Shown: one piece after another, positions 32,328 to 41,485 of the stretch
Layout: every line of letters begins with the position of its first letter
Numbering within the stretch: position 1 is the stretch's first letter
Origin: Lachnospiraceae bacterium
Lineage (GTDB): Bacteria; Bacillota; Clostridia; Lachnospirales; Lachnospiraceae
Assembly (NCBI GenBank): GCA_022790855.1
Contig: JAAVYA010000011.1
Location: forward strand, 1-48,307
Direction of reading: 5' to 3'
DNA: 48,307 nt
Position numbers and translations under genes: made by a program
The notes under the pieces: model-generated
Databases searched by the model: none
Told to the model about the DNA's origin: nothing
Seen by the model: only the letters and a program-made list of their open reading frames with translations

Positions 32328-33398
32328 ATGAATCGAAATATAACGCCTTATAGCAACCTGAAAATTTTTCATCACCAGGAAACCTTAAATAAAGTAGAAC
32401 GGGGGGAGCGGTGTAATCCCCTTTATATCCGAATCAAACCTACCAATATCTGCAACCATAACTGTTTTTACTGTCATTATAAAAATTCATATCTGACACT
32501 GGATGAATATCAGCCCAAAGATTTTATTCCATATGAAAAAATGATGGAAATCATTGAGGATATGAAGACTATGGGGGTAAAAGCAGTGACGTTCAGCGGG
32601 GGAGGAGAACCGCTGGTATATCCTTATATTGAAGAAACCATGGAGAAGGTTTTGGATTCGGGCATTGAACTGTCAATCATTACAAACGGAAGTATGCTCA
32701 GTGGAAAGAAGGCCCAGATACTTGCGAAGGCCAAATGGGTTCGGATTTCCATGGATTCTATGATACCTCAAACATACGCCCAGAACAGGGGGATTTCAGA
32801 AAATGCCATAGGGATTCTCAAAAATAATATCAAAGAATTCGCAAAAATGAAAGACCCTTATTGCGAGTTGGGAATTAACTTTGTCATAGGAAAAGAAAAT
32901 TACAAAGAAATCGAAGAGGTGGCCCGGACCATGAAAGACCTGGGGGTAAATCATGTGAAATTTGCTCCCCTGTTCAGCAATGAGACAGAAGAATACCACA
33001 AGGATATCAAGGACGAGGTTATTTCTACCTTAAGCAGATTGTCCCAGGAATTAAATGGGGATGGTTTTAAAATTATTGATTTGTATACCAGTGATTTTGA
33101 TCATTATGAGGTCTTTAAACGGGAATATTCCCGATGCCCAATGAAGGAATTTGTCTGCATTATCGGGGCCAACAGTAAAGTTTACTATTGCCAGGACAAG
33201 GCATATTTATCAGACGGATGTGTTTGCGATTTGAACCATCAGTCGTTTTTGGAAGGATGGACCTCGGAGGCAGTTACACAGAAGTTCCGGGAATTTGATG
33301 CAAAGAAAATCTGTAAACAGCATTGCGTACATGATTCCAGAAACGTGTTGATCAATTCCTATCTTGATATGGATATGAATCATGTGAATTTTGTGTAA
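32328..33398 (+). CDS. Radical SAM/SPASM enzyme (3)
   Basis: A 356-residue enzyme with C42, C46 and C49 in PTNICNHNCFYCHYKN and SGGGEPLVYP near 91. Further cysteines near the C-terminus (RCPMKEFVCIIG, YYCQDKAYLSDGCVC, KKICKQHCVHD) fit SPASM auxiliary clusters. It ends MNHVNFV, like gene 2 of this set. AGGAGGAAG precedes the ATG. It lies directly before the split transketolase pair, so it may act on a ketose- or aldose-derived intermediate. The reaction is unknown. Confidence 0.8.
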   Translation: MNRNITPYSNLKIFHHQETLNKVERGERCNPLYIRIKPTNICNHNCFYCHYKNSYLTLDEYQPKDFIPYEKMMEIIEDMKTMGVKAVTFSGGGEPLVYPYIEETMEKVLDSGIELSIITNGSMLSGKKAQILAKAKWVRISMDSMIPQTYAQNRGISENAIGILKNNIKEFAKMKDPYCELGINFVIGKENYKEIEEVARTMKDLGVNHVKFAPLFSNETEEYHKDIKDEVISTLSRLSQELNGDGFKIIDLYTSDFDHYEVFKREYSRCPMKEFVCIIGANSKVYYCQDKAYLSDGCVCDLNHQSFLEGWTSEAVTQKFREFDAKKICKQHCVHDSRNVLINSYLDMDMNHVNFV

Positions 33399-33412
33399 AA
33401 GAGGAGTCTGTC

Positions 33413-34258
33413 ATGGATTACGAGTTAATGGAAACGTGCAAAGAAATAAGAAAAGAAATTTTTATGCAGGCGTATCACGCAGGCGGAGCCCATTTGGGAG
33501 CGTCATTTTCCGTTGCGGATATATTAGGAACACTGTATTTTGGCGGAGTATTAAACTATCGGCCAGAGGATCCTGGTTGGAAGGAACGGGATAAAGTGAT
33601 TCTGAGCAAAGGCCATGCAGGAGCGGCGCTGTATGCCGTTTTGGCTATTGCCGGATACTTTGACAGAGCACATTTGAAAACCTTTTGCCAGATCGGGAGC
33701 AATCTGGGAGGGCATCCCAAAATAAATGAGATTCCAGGAGTGGAGGCCTCCACAGGGGCCTTGGGGCATGGCCTGTCATTTGCCATAGGGATCGCGTATG
33801 CGAATCGAATGGACCATAGGGACAGCCATGTGTATGCAATACTGGGAGACGGGGAGTGCCAGGAGGGCTCTGTCTGGGAAGGGGCATTATCGGCCCCTGC
33901 ATTAAAGCTGGACAATTTGACGGTGATCGTAGACCATAACAAATTACAGGCAATGGATTGTCTGGAACATATCGTGCCGATGCAGCCTTTTTCTAATAAG
34001 TGGAAAGCGTTTGGATGGAATGTGGTGGAAATTGACGGTCATAATTGTTCCGAAATAAAAGAAGCGCTTTTAACAAGAAAGCCAGAGATTCCGACTTTGG
34101 TGATTGCAAATACCATAAAAGGAAAAGGTGTTTCTTTCATGGAGCATGCGCCTATATGGCATTACCGTATGCCAAATGAACAGGAGCTGCCGGTTTTAAT
34201 GGAGGAACTGGGAATAACAGAACAAGATTTGAAAGAGGAAAGCGTGGTACGGCAATGA
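33413..34258 (+). CDS. Transketolase N-terminal subunit
   Basis: A 281-residue thiamine-diphosphate-binding subunit: DKVILSKGHAGAALYAVLA near 64, STGALGHGLSFAIGIA near 113, and the ThDP motif LGDGECQEGSVWEGALSAP near 143 ending in N(K). With the next gene it forms a two-subunit transketolase, which moves a two-carbon ketol unit between sugar phosphates. Split transketolases are frequent in sugar- and natural-product gene clusters. AGAGGAGTC precedes the ATG, and the stop overlaps the next start (ATGA). Confidence 0.9.
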   Translation: MDYELMETCKEIRKEIFMQAYHAGGAHLGASFSVADILGTLYFGGVLNYRPEDPGWKERDKVILSKGHAGAALYAVLAIAGYFDRAHLKTFCQIGSNLGGHPKINEIPGVEASTGALGHGLSFAIGIAYANRMDHRDSHVYAILGDGECQEGSVWEGALSAPALKLDNLTVIVDHNKLQAMDCLEHIVPMQPFSNKWKAFGWNVVEIDGHNCSEIKEALLTRKPEIPTLVIANTIKGKGVSFMEHAPIWHYRMPNEQELPVLMEELGITEQDLKEESVVRQ

Positions 34259-35166
34259 GAACGGCTTATTTAGATACCTTATATGATTTGGCAAAAAAGG
34301 ATAAAAACGTATATGCCCTGATATCGGATAACGGTGCAATTGTATATGATAAATACCGGAAAGACCTGGGGGAACAATATTTAAACTTGGGTATTTCTGA
34401 AGCAAATATGCTGGGCATGGCTGCAGGAATGGCAAGCTGCGGAAAAATTCCGTTTGCTTATACCATTGGAGCCTTCCTTGCTTACAGGGCTTTTGAATTT
34501 TTGAGAAACGATATTTGCTTGCAGAACCAGAACGTGAAAGTAGTGGGAACCGGGGCCGGAGAGGTCTACAGTGCCTTAGGACCGACACACCATGCTACAG
34601 AAGATCTTGGAGGACTACGGAGCCTGCCGAACTTGACGGTGCTGTGCCCGGCCAGCCCCATGGAAGTAAAAAAGGCGACAATGGCGGCTTATGAACATCA
34701 GGGGCCGGTCTACCTGCGTCTGGGAACCAATAAAGAAACGGAATTGTATGCTAATGACTATCCGTTTCGGATTGGCAAGGGTGTGACGCTCAGGGAAGGA
34801 AAAGATGTGGCTCTTATCGGGACAGGCAGTATGCTGAAGGACATTTTGGATGCAGCAAAGAGATTGCAGGAAAAAGGCATTCAGGCCAGGGTAATTAATT
34901 TGCATACCATCAAACCCCTGGATCGTGAAATCATTTTCCAGGCGATAGAAGAAACCGGAAAAATTATCGTTGCGGAAGACCATAACATAATTGGCGGCCT
35001 TGGAAGCGCCGTAGCAGAGGTTGTTGCAGAATCAGGCGAAGGGATAAAATTTAAACGAATCGGCCTGAAGGGATTTTCAAAGGGTTATGGAACTTATGAA
35101 CAGGTGAAAGAGGCCAACGGTGTGGGGATAAAAGAGATCTGCTCTCAAGTGGAACGTTGGTTTTAG
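34255..35166 (+). CDS. Transketolase C-terminal subunit
   Basis: A 303-residue partner with the pyrimidine-binding domain (NLGISEANMLGMAAGMA, then GPTHHATEDLGGLRSLPNLT) and the C-terminal transketolase domain (GTGSMLKDILDAAKRLQEKG, HTIKPLDREII, EDHNIIGGLGSAVAEV). It overlaps the N-subunit gene by four bases. Within this island the pair could make sedoheptulose 7-phosphate or a longer ketose phosphate for the GmhA-like isomerase. That is inference. Confidence 0.9.
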   Translation: MRTAYLDTLYDLAKKDKNVYALISDNGAIVYDKYRKDLGEQYLNLGISEANMLGMAAGMASCGKIPFAYTIGAFLAYRAFEFLRNDICLQNQNVKVVGTGAGEVYSALGPTHHATEDLGGLRSLPNLTVLCPASPMEVKKATMAAYEHQGPVYLRLGTNKETELYANDYPFRIGKGVTLREGKDVALIGTGSMLKDILDAAKRLQEKGIQARVINLHTIKPLDREIIFQAIEETGKIIVAEDHNIIGGLGSAVAEVVAESGEGIKFKRIGLKGFSKGYGTYEQVKEANGVGIKEICSQVERWF

Positions 35167-35176
35167 AGGAGGTTTT

Positions 35177-35689
35177 ATGGCGAATGAAGTGTATTTTAAC
35201 CAAAATCCCGTCATAAGAGTAGGAGTCAAGGAAATAGAGGCGTTGAAAGAACAGGCTAAAAAAAGTAAAAACGGTAAGTTTCGCTTATGTATGCAGCACA
35301 GCCCCGGTGATCCGCTTCATGAAATGTTTATCGTGCGCAGCAGGGGAGATTATGGAAGGCCGGATAAGCATCTGTATACGACGGAGTCCCATACGATTGT
35401 GGACGGAGCTATGCTGGTCATCTTGTTTGAAGAGGATGGAGAGATAAAAGAAGTGTTTGAACTTTCCAAAGATAACGTCCATACCTATCGGATTGATACG
35501 GACATTTATCATATGCAGATTCCCCTTACAGAACAAGTCGTTTATTACGAAGTGAAGCTTGGGCCTTTTACAGCAGAGAGCAACGTTTTCCCGGACTGGG
35601 CCCCCGCCCCCCTGGAAACAGAACAGGCAGCAATATTTATGAAAACATTAAAAGAGAGAATCAAAACGTTTCAATCAATAAGCGAATAA
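35177..35689 (+). CDS. WbuC-type cupin-fold protein
   Basis: A 170-residue protein with the WbuC layout: a conserved start (EVYFNQNPVIRVGVKEIEAL), RLCMQHSPGDPLHEMFIV near 35, and TESHTIVDGAMLVILFEEDG near 67, where His residues could bind a metal. The end EQAAIFMKTLKER is also typical. WbuC proteins occur in polysaccharide gene clusters and may isomerise or tailor sugar nucleotides; the reaction is not established. GGAGG precedes the ATG. Confidence 0.75.
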   Translation: MANEVYFNQNPVIRVGVKEIEALKEQAKKSKNGKFRLCMQHSPGDPLHEMFIVRSRGDYGRPDKHLYTTESHTIVDGAMLVILFEEDGEIKEVFELSKDNVHTYRIDTDIYHMQIPLTEQVVYYEVKLGPFTAESNVFPDWAPAPLETEQAAIFMKTLKERIKTFQSISE

Positions 35690-35704
35690 AAGGGAGCGTA
35701 CATT

Positions 35705-37342
35705 TTGAGAAAAGAACTATTATTTATTGTTCCGCCATGTGTCTCCATATCGGAGCTTTTGCCGGATGAGAACAAAACATTTTCCAATAAAATCAGAAAA
35801 GAAGTGCCTCTTGGAGCGCTGTCTTTGGCTACCTATCTGGAATCTTATACCCAGGCAAATGTAAGGATCCTGGATTTGAATTTAAAATTTTATGAACTGG
35901 TAAATGAGAGAAAATTTGATGAGTGTCATACGCTGGAGCGTTATGTCAGAGAATTTGTGAGCCAGTATCAAAATGAAGCAATCGATTTTTGCGGGATTTC
36001 TGCTATTTTCAGCCCGGCCTATGGTTATCTGGATATGATCAGCAAGATCGTAAAAGAATTCTTTCCCAATGCCGTTGTAGCAGCCGGAGGAGGCGTTCCC
36101 AGCAACTTGATCCAAAATGTTTTTTCAGACGCCCCCTGTATTGATTTTATTTCATATGGGGAAGGTGAAATTGCCCTTTTAGGGTTTGTTGCTTCGGAAG
36201 ATGAGAAGAAATATCTGGAAGATTCTCCCAGCCTGACCACGCGGGAAAAAGAAGAAAAGGGATTTCAATGTTCCTTTGAATTTATTGAGAATTTGGATGA
36301 TATTCCGCCTCTGGACTTTTCGCTGATTGAATTTGAGAAATACAGCGGCCATGTGCATGCCCAGACCAGGGAGAAGGTTGTTGCGCTGCCTCTGATGTTT
36401 TCCAGAGGCTGCCCCTTCGACTGTTGTTTTTGTGCGTCTCACAGTATTCACGGAAAACGGGTAAGGTATAACAGCCTGGAACGGATTAAATCGGATATAA
36501 AATTATTTACAGAAACATATCAGGTAAATACGATTACCGTTTGGGATGATAATTTCTTTGTGGATAAGAAACAGGCAATAGCATTGCTTGATTATTTTAT
36601 GGGCCTGAATCTGGCCGTAGAGTTTGTAAACGGATTTCCGGTGTACCGTATGGATGATGATATGGCGAGGCTGTTGAAGCAATCAGGAATCGACGTAGTT
36701 ACATTGGCCATTGAATCCGGAAGTCCAAGAGTGCTGAAGGATATTATTCATAAGCCTTTGAAGCTGGAAATGGTTCCAAAGGCAATCCAGTGCTTGAGAA
36801 AATATGATATTTATACAAAAGGACTGTTTGTAATTGGATTTCCGGGAGAAACATTAGAAGATATCCAGACAACAATGGAATTTATCCATAGCAGCGGGCT
36901 CAATTGGGTTGATATTTATATTGCCTCTCCTTTGCCGGGGAGTGAACTGTATGATATCTGCAAATCCAAGGGGTATTTAAAACGGGAAGATCCTTCTTCG
37001 TGCAATTTTTGGTCCGGAAATATTGAGACGGAACATTTTCATGCAGCTCAGATGGAAGAGATACAAGTTTACAACACGGTGAAAAAGGATTTTGTAAATA
37101 ATTTAGATATGCGCCAAGGAAATTGGGAACGGGCGCTGATCAATTTCGAATATGTGATCCATGCAAAGCATAAAAACCCGTTTGCTTATTATTATGGCGC
37201 AAAAGCAGCAAAAGAGCTGGGCAGATTAGAAAAAGCAGAAGAATACTATAAAGAATATTGGAATATCCGGGAGCAAAGTGAGGAATGGGAACGTTTGATT
37301 CAAAGGTTTATAGCAGAATCTGTGGAATTTTCCAATCTATGA
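35705..37342 (+). CDS. B12-binding-domain radical SAM enzyme (4) with TPR-like tail
   Basis: A 545-residue protein. Residues 1-165 form a cobalamin-binding-type domain (EVPLGALSLATYLESYTQAN, SYGEGEIAL). The radical SAM motif is SRGCPFDCCFCAS with C236, C240 and C243. The C-terminal section after about 455 is helical and TPR-like (NPFAYYYGAKAAKELGRLEK). The start is a TTG with GGGAGC upstream. It is the second B12-type radical SAM of the island. Methyl transfer or carbon-skeleton change of a sugar is possible. Confidence 0.8.
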   Translation: MRKELLFIVPPCVSISELLPDENKTFSNKIRKEVPLGALSLATYLESYTQANVRILDLNLKFYELVNERKFDECHTLERYVREFVSQYQNEAIDFCGISAIFSPAYGYLDMISKIVKEFFPNAVVAAGGGVPSNLIQNVFSDAPCIDFISYGEGEIALLGFVASEDEKKYLEDSPSLTTREKEEKGFQCSFEFIENLDDIPPLDFSLIEFEKYSGHVHAQTREKVVALPLMFSRGCPFDCCFCASHSIHGKRVRYNSLERIKSDIKLFTETYQVNTITVWDDNFFVDKKQAIALLDYFMGLNLAVEFVNGFPVYRMDDDMARLLKQSGIDVVTLAIESGSPRVLKDIIHKPLKLEMVPKAIQCLRKYDIYTKGLFVIGFPGETLEDIQTTMEFIHSSGLNWVDIYIASPLPGSELYDICKSKGYLKREDPSSCNFWSGNIETEHFHAAQMEEIQVYNTVKKDFVNNLDMRQGNWERALINFEYVIHAKHKNPFAYYYGAKAAKELGRLEKAEEYYKEYWNIREQSEEWERLIQRFIAESVEFSNL

Positions 37343-37360
37343 GAAATGAGGATAGAACAG

Positions 37361-38275
37361 ATGTATCTGATTATTGGCGCTTCCGGGTTTATCGGAAACC
37401 ATTTCTATGATTATTGCGAAAAAAGAAATATTCCAGTTTGCGGGACATATTACCGTCATGCAGACAATCCCCAATGGCTGCCATTTGATTTGTGCAGAGA
37501 TGATCTGGAGGAACTGTGCGGCAGGTATCTAAAGGGCCAAATTCCGGAGGCAGTTATTTTTTGCGGGGCGAATACCAGTATTGACAGTTGCAAAAAAAAT
37601 GAGGAGGCCAGTTTTCAACTGAACGTAACAGGAACGAAGAGGATTCTGGCACAAGCAAAAAAACTGAAATCAAAATGTGTTTTTTTATCTTCGGAAGCAG
37701 TATTCGACGGGGAGAAAGGCAGATACACAGAAGATGATATTCCAAATCCCATTACGTCCTATGGAAAGCAGAAGCTGGAAGTAGAACAATATATGAGGCA
37801 GGAGATTGAGAGTGGTCTTATTTTCAGAATCAGCAGAGCCGTCGGAAGCAGCTATGGAGAAAAAGATATTTTCCAGGATTTTTACAACAGGATCCTGAAC
37901 CAGGAAGAGATCGTATGCTTAAAAGATCAGAGCTTTTGTCTGACAGAGGTAGACGATATTTCGCAGATTATGGCAAGAGCCCTGAAGCAGGATCTGAAGG
38001 GGTTGTATCATATAGCAAGCGATAATTACATATCACGTTATCATCTGGCAGATTTATATGCGCAGCATGTGTTTGGAGGATACCCCCAAATAATAGAAAA
38101 AGAATTTGAAGAAATGATGTTCTTAGATCACAGACACATAAAAGGTGGTTTGGATGGAAGCCGCCTGGCGGATTTGTTGGATTTCCATTACATGGAACTT
38201 CCTCAAATATTGGAAAGGTATCATGAGTCTTATGAGAAAGCAGCTTCGGGAAGGAGAGAACAATGGCGTACGTAG
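37361..38275 (+). CDS. RmlD-like sugar-nucleotide reductase (SDR)
   Basis: A Rossmann-fold protein with MYLIIGASGFIGNHFYDYCE at the N-terminus, VFLSSEAVFDG near 110 and catalytic YGKQK near 134, as in dTDP-4-dehydrorhamnose reductases. It would reduce a 4-keto group of an NDP-sugar. I start at the ATG at 37361, eight bases after GAGGA; an earlier in-frame ATG at 37346 overlaps that site. It overlaps the methyltransferase gene by 13 bases. About 304 residues. Confidence 0.82.
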   Translation: MYLIIGASGFIGNHFYDYCEKRNIPVCGTYYRHADNPQWLPFDLCRDDLEELCGRYLKGQIPEAVIFCGANTSIDSCKKNEEASFQLNVTGTKRILAQAKKLKSKCVFLSSEAVFDGEKGRYTEDDIPNPITSYGKQKLEVEQYMRQEIESGLIFRISRAVGSSYGEKDIFQDFYNRILNQEEIVCLKDQSFCLTEVDDISQIMARALKQDLKGLYHIASDNYISRYHLADLYAQHVFGGYPQIIEKEFEEMMFLDHRHIKGGLDGSRLADLLDFHYMELPQILERYHESYEKAASGRREQWRT

Positions 38276-38925
38276 ATTTTGTATCGGAATTACACCGAAA
38301 AACAAAGAGGGATTACATTGGCAGAGTTACAGCAGATGATAAAGCTGAATGTGCAAAAACAGCAAAGCAATATGGATATGACTATTGGGACGGCGATCGG
38401 AAATACGGGTATGGCGGATATCATTATGACGGCCGCTGGAAAAGCGTTGCGGAAAAAATTGCACAGCACTACCAGCTTAAGTCAGGACAAAAGGTTTTGG
38501 ACGTGGGATGCGGGAAAGCGTATCTGCTTTATGAATTAACCCAGGCAGTACCGGGACTGATCGTAAAAGGGCTTGATTTATCGAGATATGCCCTGGAGCA
38601 TGCAAAGGAAGAGGTAAAAGAAAATTTACAGTACGGCAATGCCAGAGAACTGCCCTTTGAGGACAATGAATTTGACTTGGTAATTTCACTTACGACGCTG
38701 CATAACTTGAAAATATTTGATTTGAAAAAGGCCATCCAGGAGATTGAACGTGTCAGTAAGGGAAACAGCTATATTATGGTGGAATCCTTCCGCAACGATA
38801 CGGAAGAAGTAAACATGCTTTACTGGCAGCTGACCTGTGCCAGCTACTATTCTGTAGAAGAATGGGAATGGCTGTATCGGGAATGGGGGTACACAGGAGA
38901 CTATAGTTTTATCTTTTTTGAATAA
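38263..38925 (+). CDS. Class I SAM-dependent methyltransferase
   Basis: A 220-residue enzyme. Motif I is VLDVGCGKAYLLYEL near residue 78, then KGLDLSRYALEHAKEEV and LPFEDNEFDLVISLTTLHNL. It is soluble and of family length. In this cluster an O- or N-methylation of the glycan or a sugar nucleotide is most likely. GGAAGGAGAG within the preceding gene gives the ribosome binding site. Confidence 0.85.
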   Translation: MAYVDFVSELHRKTKRDYIGRVTADDKAECAKTAKQYGYDYWDGDRKYGYGGYHYDGRWKSVAEKIAQHYQLKSGQKVLDVGCGKAYLLYELTQAVPGLIVKGLDLSRYALEHAKEEVKENLQYGNARELPFEDNEFDLVISLTTLHNLKIFDLKKAIQEIERVSKGNSYIMVESFRNDTEEVNMLYWQLTCASYYSVEEWEWLYREWGYTGDYSFIFFE

Positions 38926-38946
38926 ATGGCTGCGGAGGAATGAAGA

Positions 38947-40476
38947 ATGGCAAAGATTGTTTCCAAAAAAGAATTTTGTGAAATCAGGGAGAAACTAAAA
39001 GCAGGGCATAAAAAAATTGTTCTATGCCATGGCGTCTTTGACCTGGTTCACCCTGGACATATCATCCATTTCGAAGAAGCCAAAAAGCTGGGGGATGTGT
39101 TAGTGGTATCTATTACATCGTCCGAATTTGTTCGGAAAGGTCCCGGAAGGCCTTATTTTGACGATACCATGCGGCAGAAGTTCTTATCATCTATAAATTG
39201 TATTGACTATGTGATGCTGTCAGAGGGATATACGGTGGATGACATCATTGAAGCCGTGGAACCGGATATTTATGCAAAAGGACAAGAGTATGCAAATGCC
39301 AAAGACGATATTACAGGGAAGATTTCAGAGGAAGCAGAATTGGTTCAAAGGCATGGCGGAGAAGTGGCCTATACGAAGGGTCAGGTATTCAGCTCCACAA
39401 AATTAATCAACCAAGCGCTGCCATCCTTGAGCAGAGAGGTAAAATCATACCTGGAAGAGTTTTGCAGCAGATACGATTTATCCCATATTAAAAAATATGT
39501 GGACGCCATGAGGAATATGAAAGTACTGGTAGTTGGGGATGTCATTATAGACGAATATATTTACTGCAACGTCCAGGGATTGATGTCCAAGGATATGGGC
39601 TACTCAACCAGATATAAATATTCTGAGCAATATCTTGGAGGTTCTTTGGCAGTTGCCCGCCATCTGTCTTCTTTCAGCGACCAGGTGACGATCATGGGCG
39701 TGGTGGGATCGGAAAAGGCAATTCATAGCAGGCTACTGAATGAACTCAGCCATAAATTGCGTATGGATTTTGTGTATAGTCCTTACTATCCGACCATTGT
39801 AAAAAAGCGGTATGTGTCCTTGAATGAAAAACGGGAAGAGGTCAGCAAAATATTTGCAGTCAATAATCTTTTGGATCCTATGCTATTGGATGCTGGGAGT
39901 GCGGAACAATTCCATCGTCGTCTTGAGGAAAAAGCAGAGCAATACGATGTTGTAATTTTATGCGATTTTGGACATGGCCTGATCGATTCTAAGGCAAGAG
40001 AGATTATTCAGGAAAAAGCAACGTTTTTAGCATTAAATTGCCAGACGAATTCCTCTAATTATGGCAAAAATTTAATTACGAAATACCACAGGGCGGATGT
40101 TTTTGCATTGGACCAAAAAGAACTGGGACTGGCTTTTTCTGATTATCAAAGTGAAGAACCAGAAGCTCTCAAACGGCTGGCCCGGCATTTTGGGAATAAA
40201 GGCTGGCTGACCAGAGGGGCCAAAGGTGCAATGGCGGTAGAGAAGGATGAATTGCTTCTTTGCCCGGCATTTACCCTGAAAGTGAAGGATACGATTGGAG
40301 CGGGAGACGCTTTTTTTGCATTGGCAAGCTTATCTGTGGCAGTGGGAGCGTCAGCGGAAGTGGGTATGTTTTTGGGCAATATTGCCGGAGCGTTGGCTTC
40401 CAATATTGTAGGTAATAAAGAGTCCGTTGAAAAAGTAAATGTATTAAAATACGCAAGTACATTATTGAATATTTAA
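38947..40476 (+). CDS. Cytidylyltransferase-PfkB kinase fusion, HldE-like with reversed domains
   Basis: A 509-residue bifunctional enzyme. Residues 1-150 are a nucleotidyltransferase of the RfaE2/TagD type (LCHGVFDLVHPGHIIHFEEA, then RKGPGRPYFDDTMRQKFL). From about 190 it is a PfkB/ribokinase-like kinase (VLVVGDVIIDEYIYCNVQG) with the catalytic GAGD motif in DTIGAGDAFFALAS (D454). HldE, which makes ADP-heptose from heptose 7-phosphate, has the same two activities but the kinase comes first. Here the order is reversed. Together with the transketolase pair and the GmhA-like isomerase this suggests synthesis of an activated heptose. Substrate and nucleotide are not proven. Confidence 0.85.
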   Translation: MAKIVSKKEFCEIREKLKAGHKKIVLCHGVFDLVHPGHIIHFEEAKKLGDVLVVSITSSEFVRKGPGRPYFDDTMRQKFLSSINCIDYVMLSEGYTVDDIIEAVEPDIYAKGQEYANAKDDITGKISEEAELVQRHGGEVAYTKGQVFSSTKLINQALPSLSREVKSYLEEFCSRYDLSHIKKYVDAMRNMKVLVVGDVIIDEYIYCNVQGLMSKDMGYSTRYKYSEQYLGGSLAVARHLSSFSDQVTIMGVVGSEKAIHSRLLNELSHKLRMDFVYSPYYPTIVKKRYVSLNEKREEVSKIFAVNNLLDPMLLDAGSAEQFHRRLEEKAEQYDVVILCDFGHGLIDSKAREIIQEKATFLALNCQTNSSNYGKNLITKYHRADVFALDQKELGLAFSDYQSEEPEALKRLARHFGNKGWLTRGAKGAMAVEKDELLLCPAFTLKVKDTIGAGDAFFALASLSVAVGASAEVGMFLGNIAGALASNIVGNKESVEKVNVLKYASTLLNI

Positions 40477-40495
40477 GAAATATGGGGAAACGATC

Positions 40496-41461
40496 ATGAG
40501 AATTGCTGTGTTAGGCACTACGCCAATGACAATCGAATGTATTTTAGAATTTGTGAAACACGGTTGGGAGGTTGCAGCTGTCGTTTCGCTTCCGGAGGAT
40601 AAACAGCCGTTGAATTCCGTCGATTTGAAAAGAATTTCCGATGAAATAGGGGCTGTATACTATGAAACCGATGACTTAAATGGAGAAAAAAGCGAAGCGT
40701 TTTTATCCCATTTGGATCTTGATTATATTTTTTCCACATGGCCTTACATAATAAACGAACGCATTTTAAATGTGCCCCGGTATTTTGTAATTGGTTCCCA
40801 CCCCACCCAGCTTCCCTATAACCGGGGACGCCATCCGCTGCATTGGCTGATTTGCATGGGAATCCGGGAAAGCTATATGAGTCTTTTTGTAATGGACAGC
40901 GGGGTAGACAGCGGTAATATTTTAATCCAGGAAATGTATTCCTGCGCATATGATTATGGAATTCAAGATGTATATGAGAATATGATAAAAGCCTGCCGTC
41001 AGGCAATCGGGCGTCTTTGCTGTACGCTAGAGGAAAATCCGGCGTACCGTGGGGAAAAACAGAATAGTTCAGAGGCGAATTACTGGAGAAAACGGAATAT
41101 ATTTGATGTGATAATCGATTTCAGAATGAGCGCTCTTGATATTGTAAGACTTGTCAAATCCTTTAATCCTCCTTATGAATGTGCCGTTCTACTATATAAA
41201 TCAGAGATGCTCCGTATTGTCAATGCCAGGATCATACCGAGTTGCATGGAGGAAGAAAAGCTTCAGAGACTGGAAGCAGGAAAGGTGCTAGAGGTGAAAA
41301 AACACTGTATTAGTGTGAAAGCGTCTGATCAGATCGTAGAGCTGGAAGTTTCAGAGAAGTTAGATCTTACGAAACGACAGTTTGGGAACTATATTTATCC
41401 GCCGGCAAAGTACGTGATGGAAGAGCCGGATTTATTCCAAAAGCTGCAAAAATTTGTATGA
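40496..41461 (+). CDS. Sugar N-formyltransferase-like protein
   Basis: A 321-residue enzyme of the methionyl-tRNA formyltransferase fold. It has IGSHPTQLPYNRGRHPLHW near residue 100, with the catalytic His, and MDSGVDSGNILIQE near 139 with the catalytic Asp. The C-terminal part resembles the Fmt C-domain (KRQFGNYIYPPAKY). Related enzymes use N10-formyltetrahydrofolate to formylate amino sugars, and this one directly precedes an aminotransferase gene. An N-formylamino sugar is therefore a likely product. Confidence 0.82.
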   Translation: MRIAVLGTTPMTIECILEFVKHGWEVAAVVSLPEDKQPLNSVDLKRISDEIGAVYYETDDLNGEKSEAFLSHLDLDYIFSTWPYIINERILNVPRYFVIGSHPTQLPYNRGRHPLHWLICMGIRESYMSLFVMDSGVDSGNILIQEMYSCAYDYGIQDVYENMIKACRQAIGRLCCTLEENPAYRGEKQNSSEANYWRKRNIFDVIIDFRMSALDIVRLVKSFNPPYECAVLLYKSEMLRIVNARIIPSCMEEEKLQRLEAGKVLEVKKHCISVKASDQIVELEVSEKLDLTKRQFGNYIYPPAKYVMEEPDLFQKLQKFV

Positions 41462-41485
41462 AAAGAAAAAAGGGGAAATGATCAG

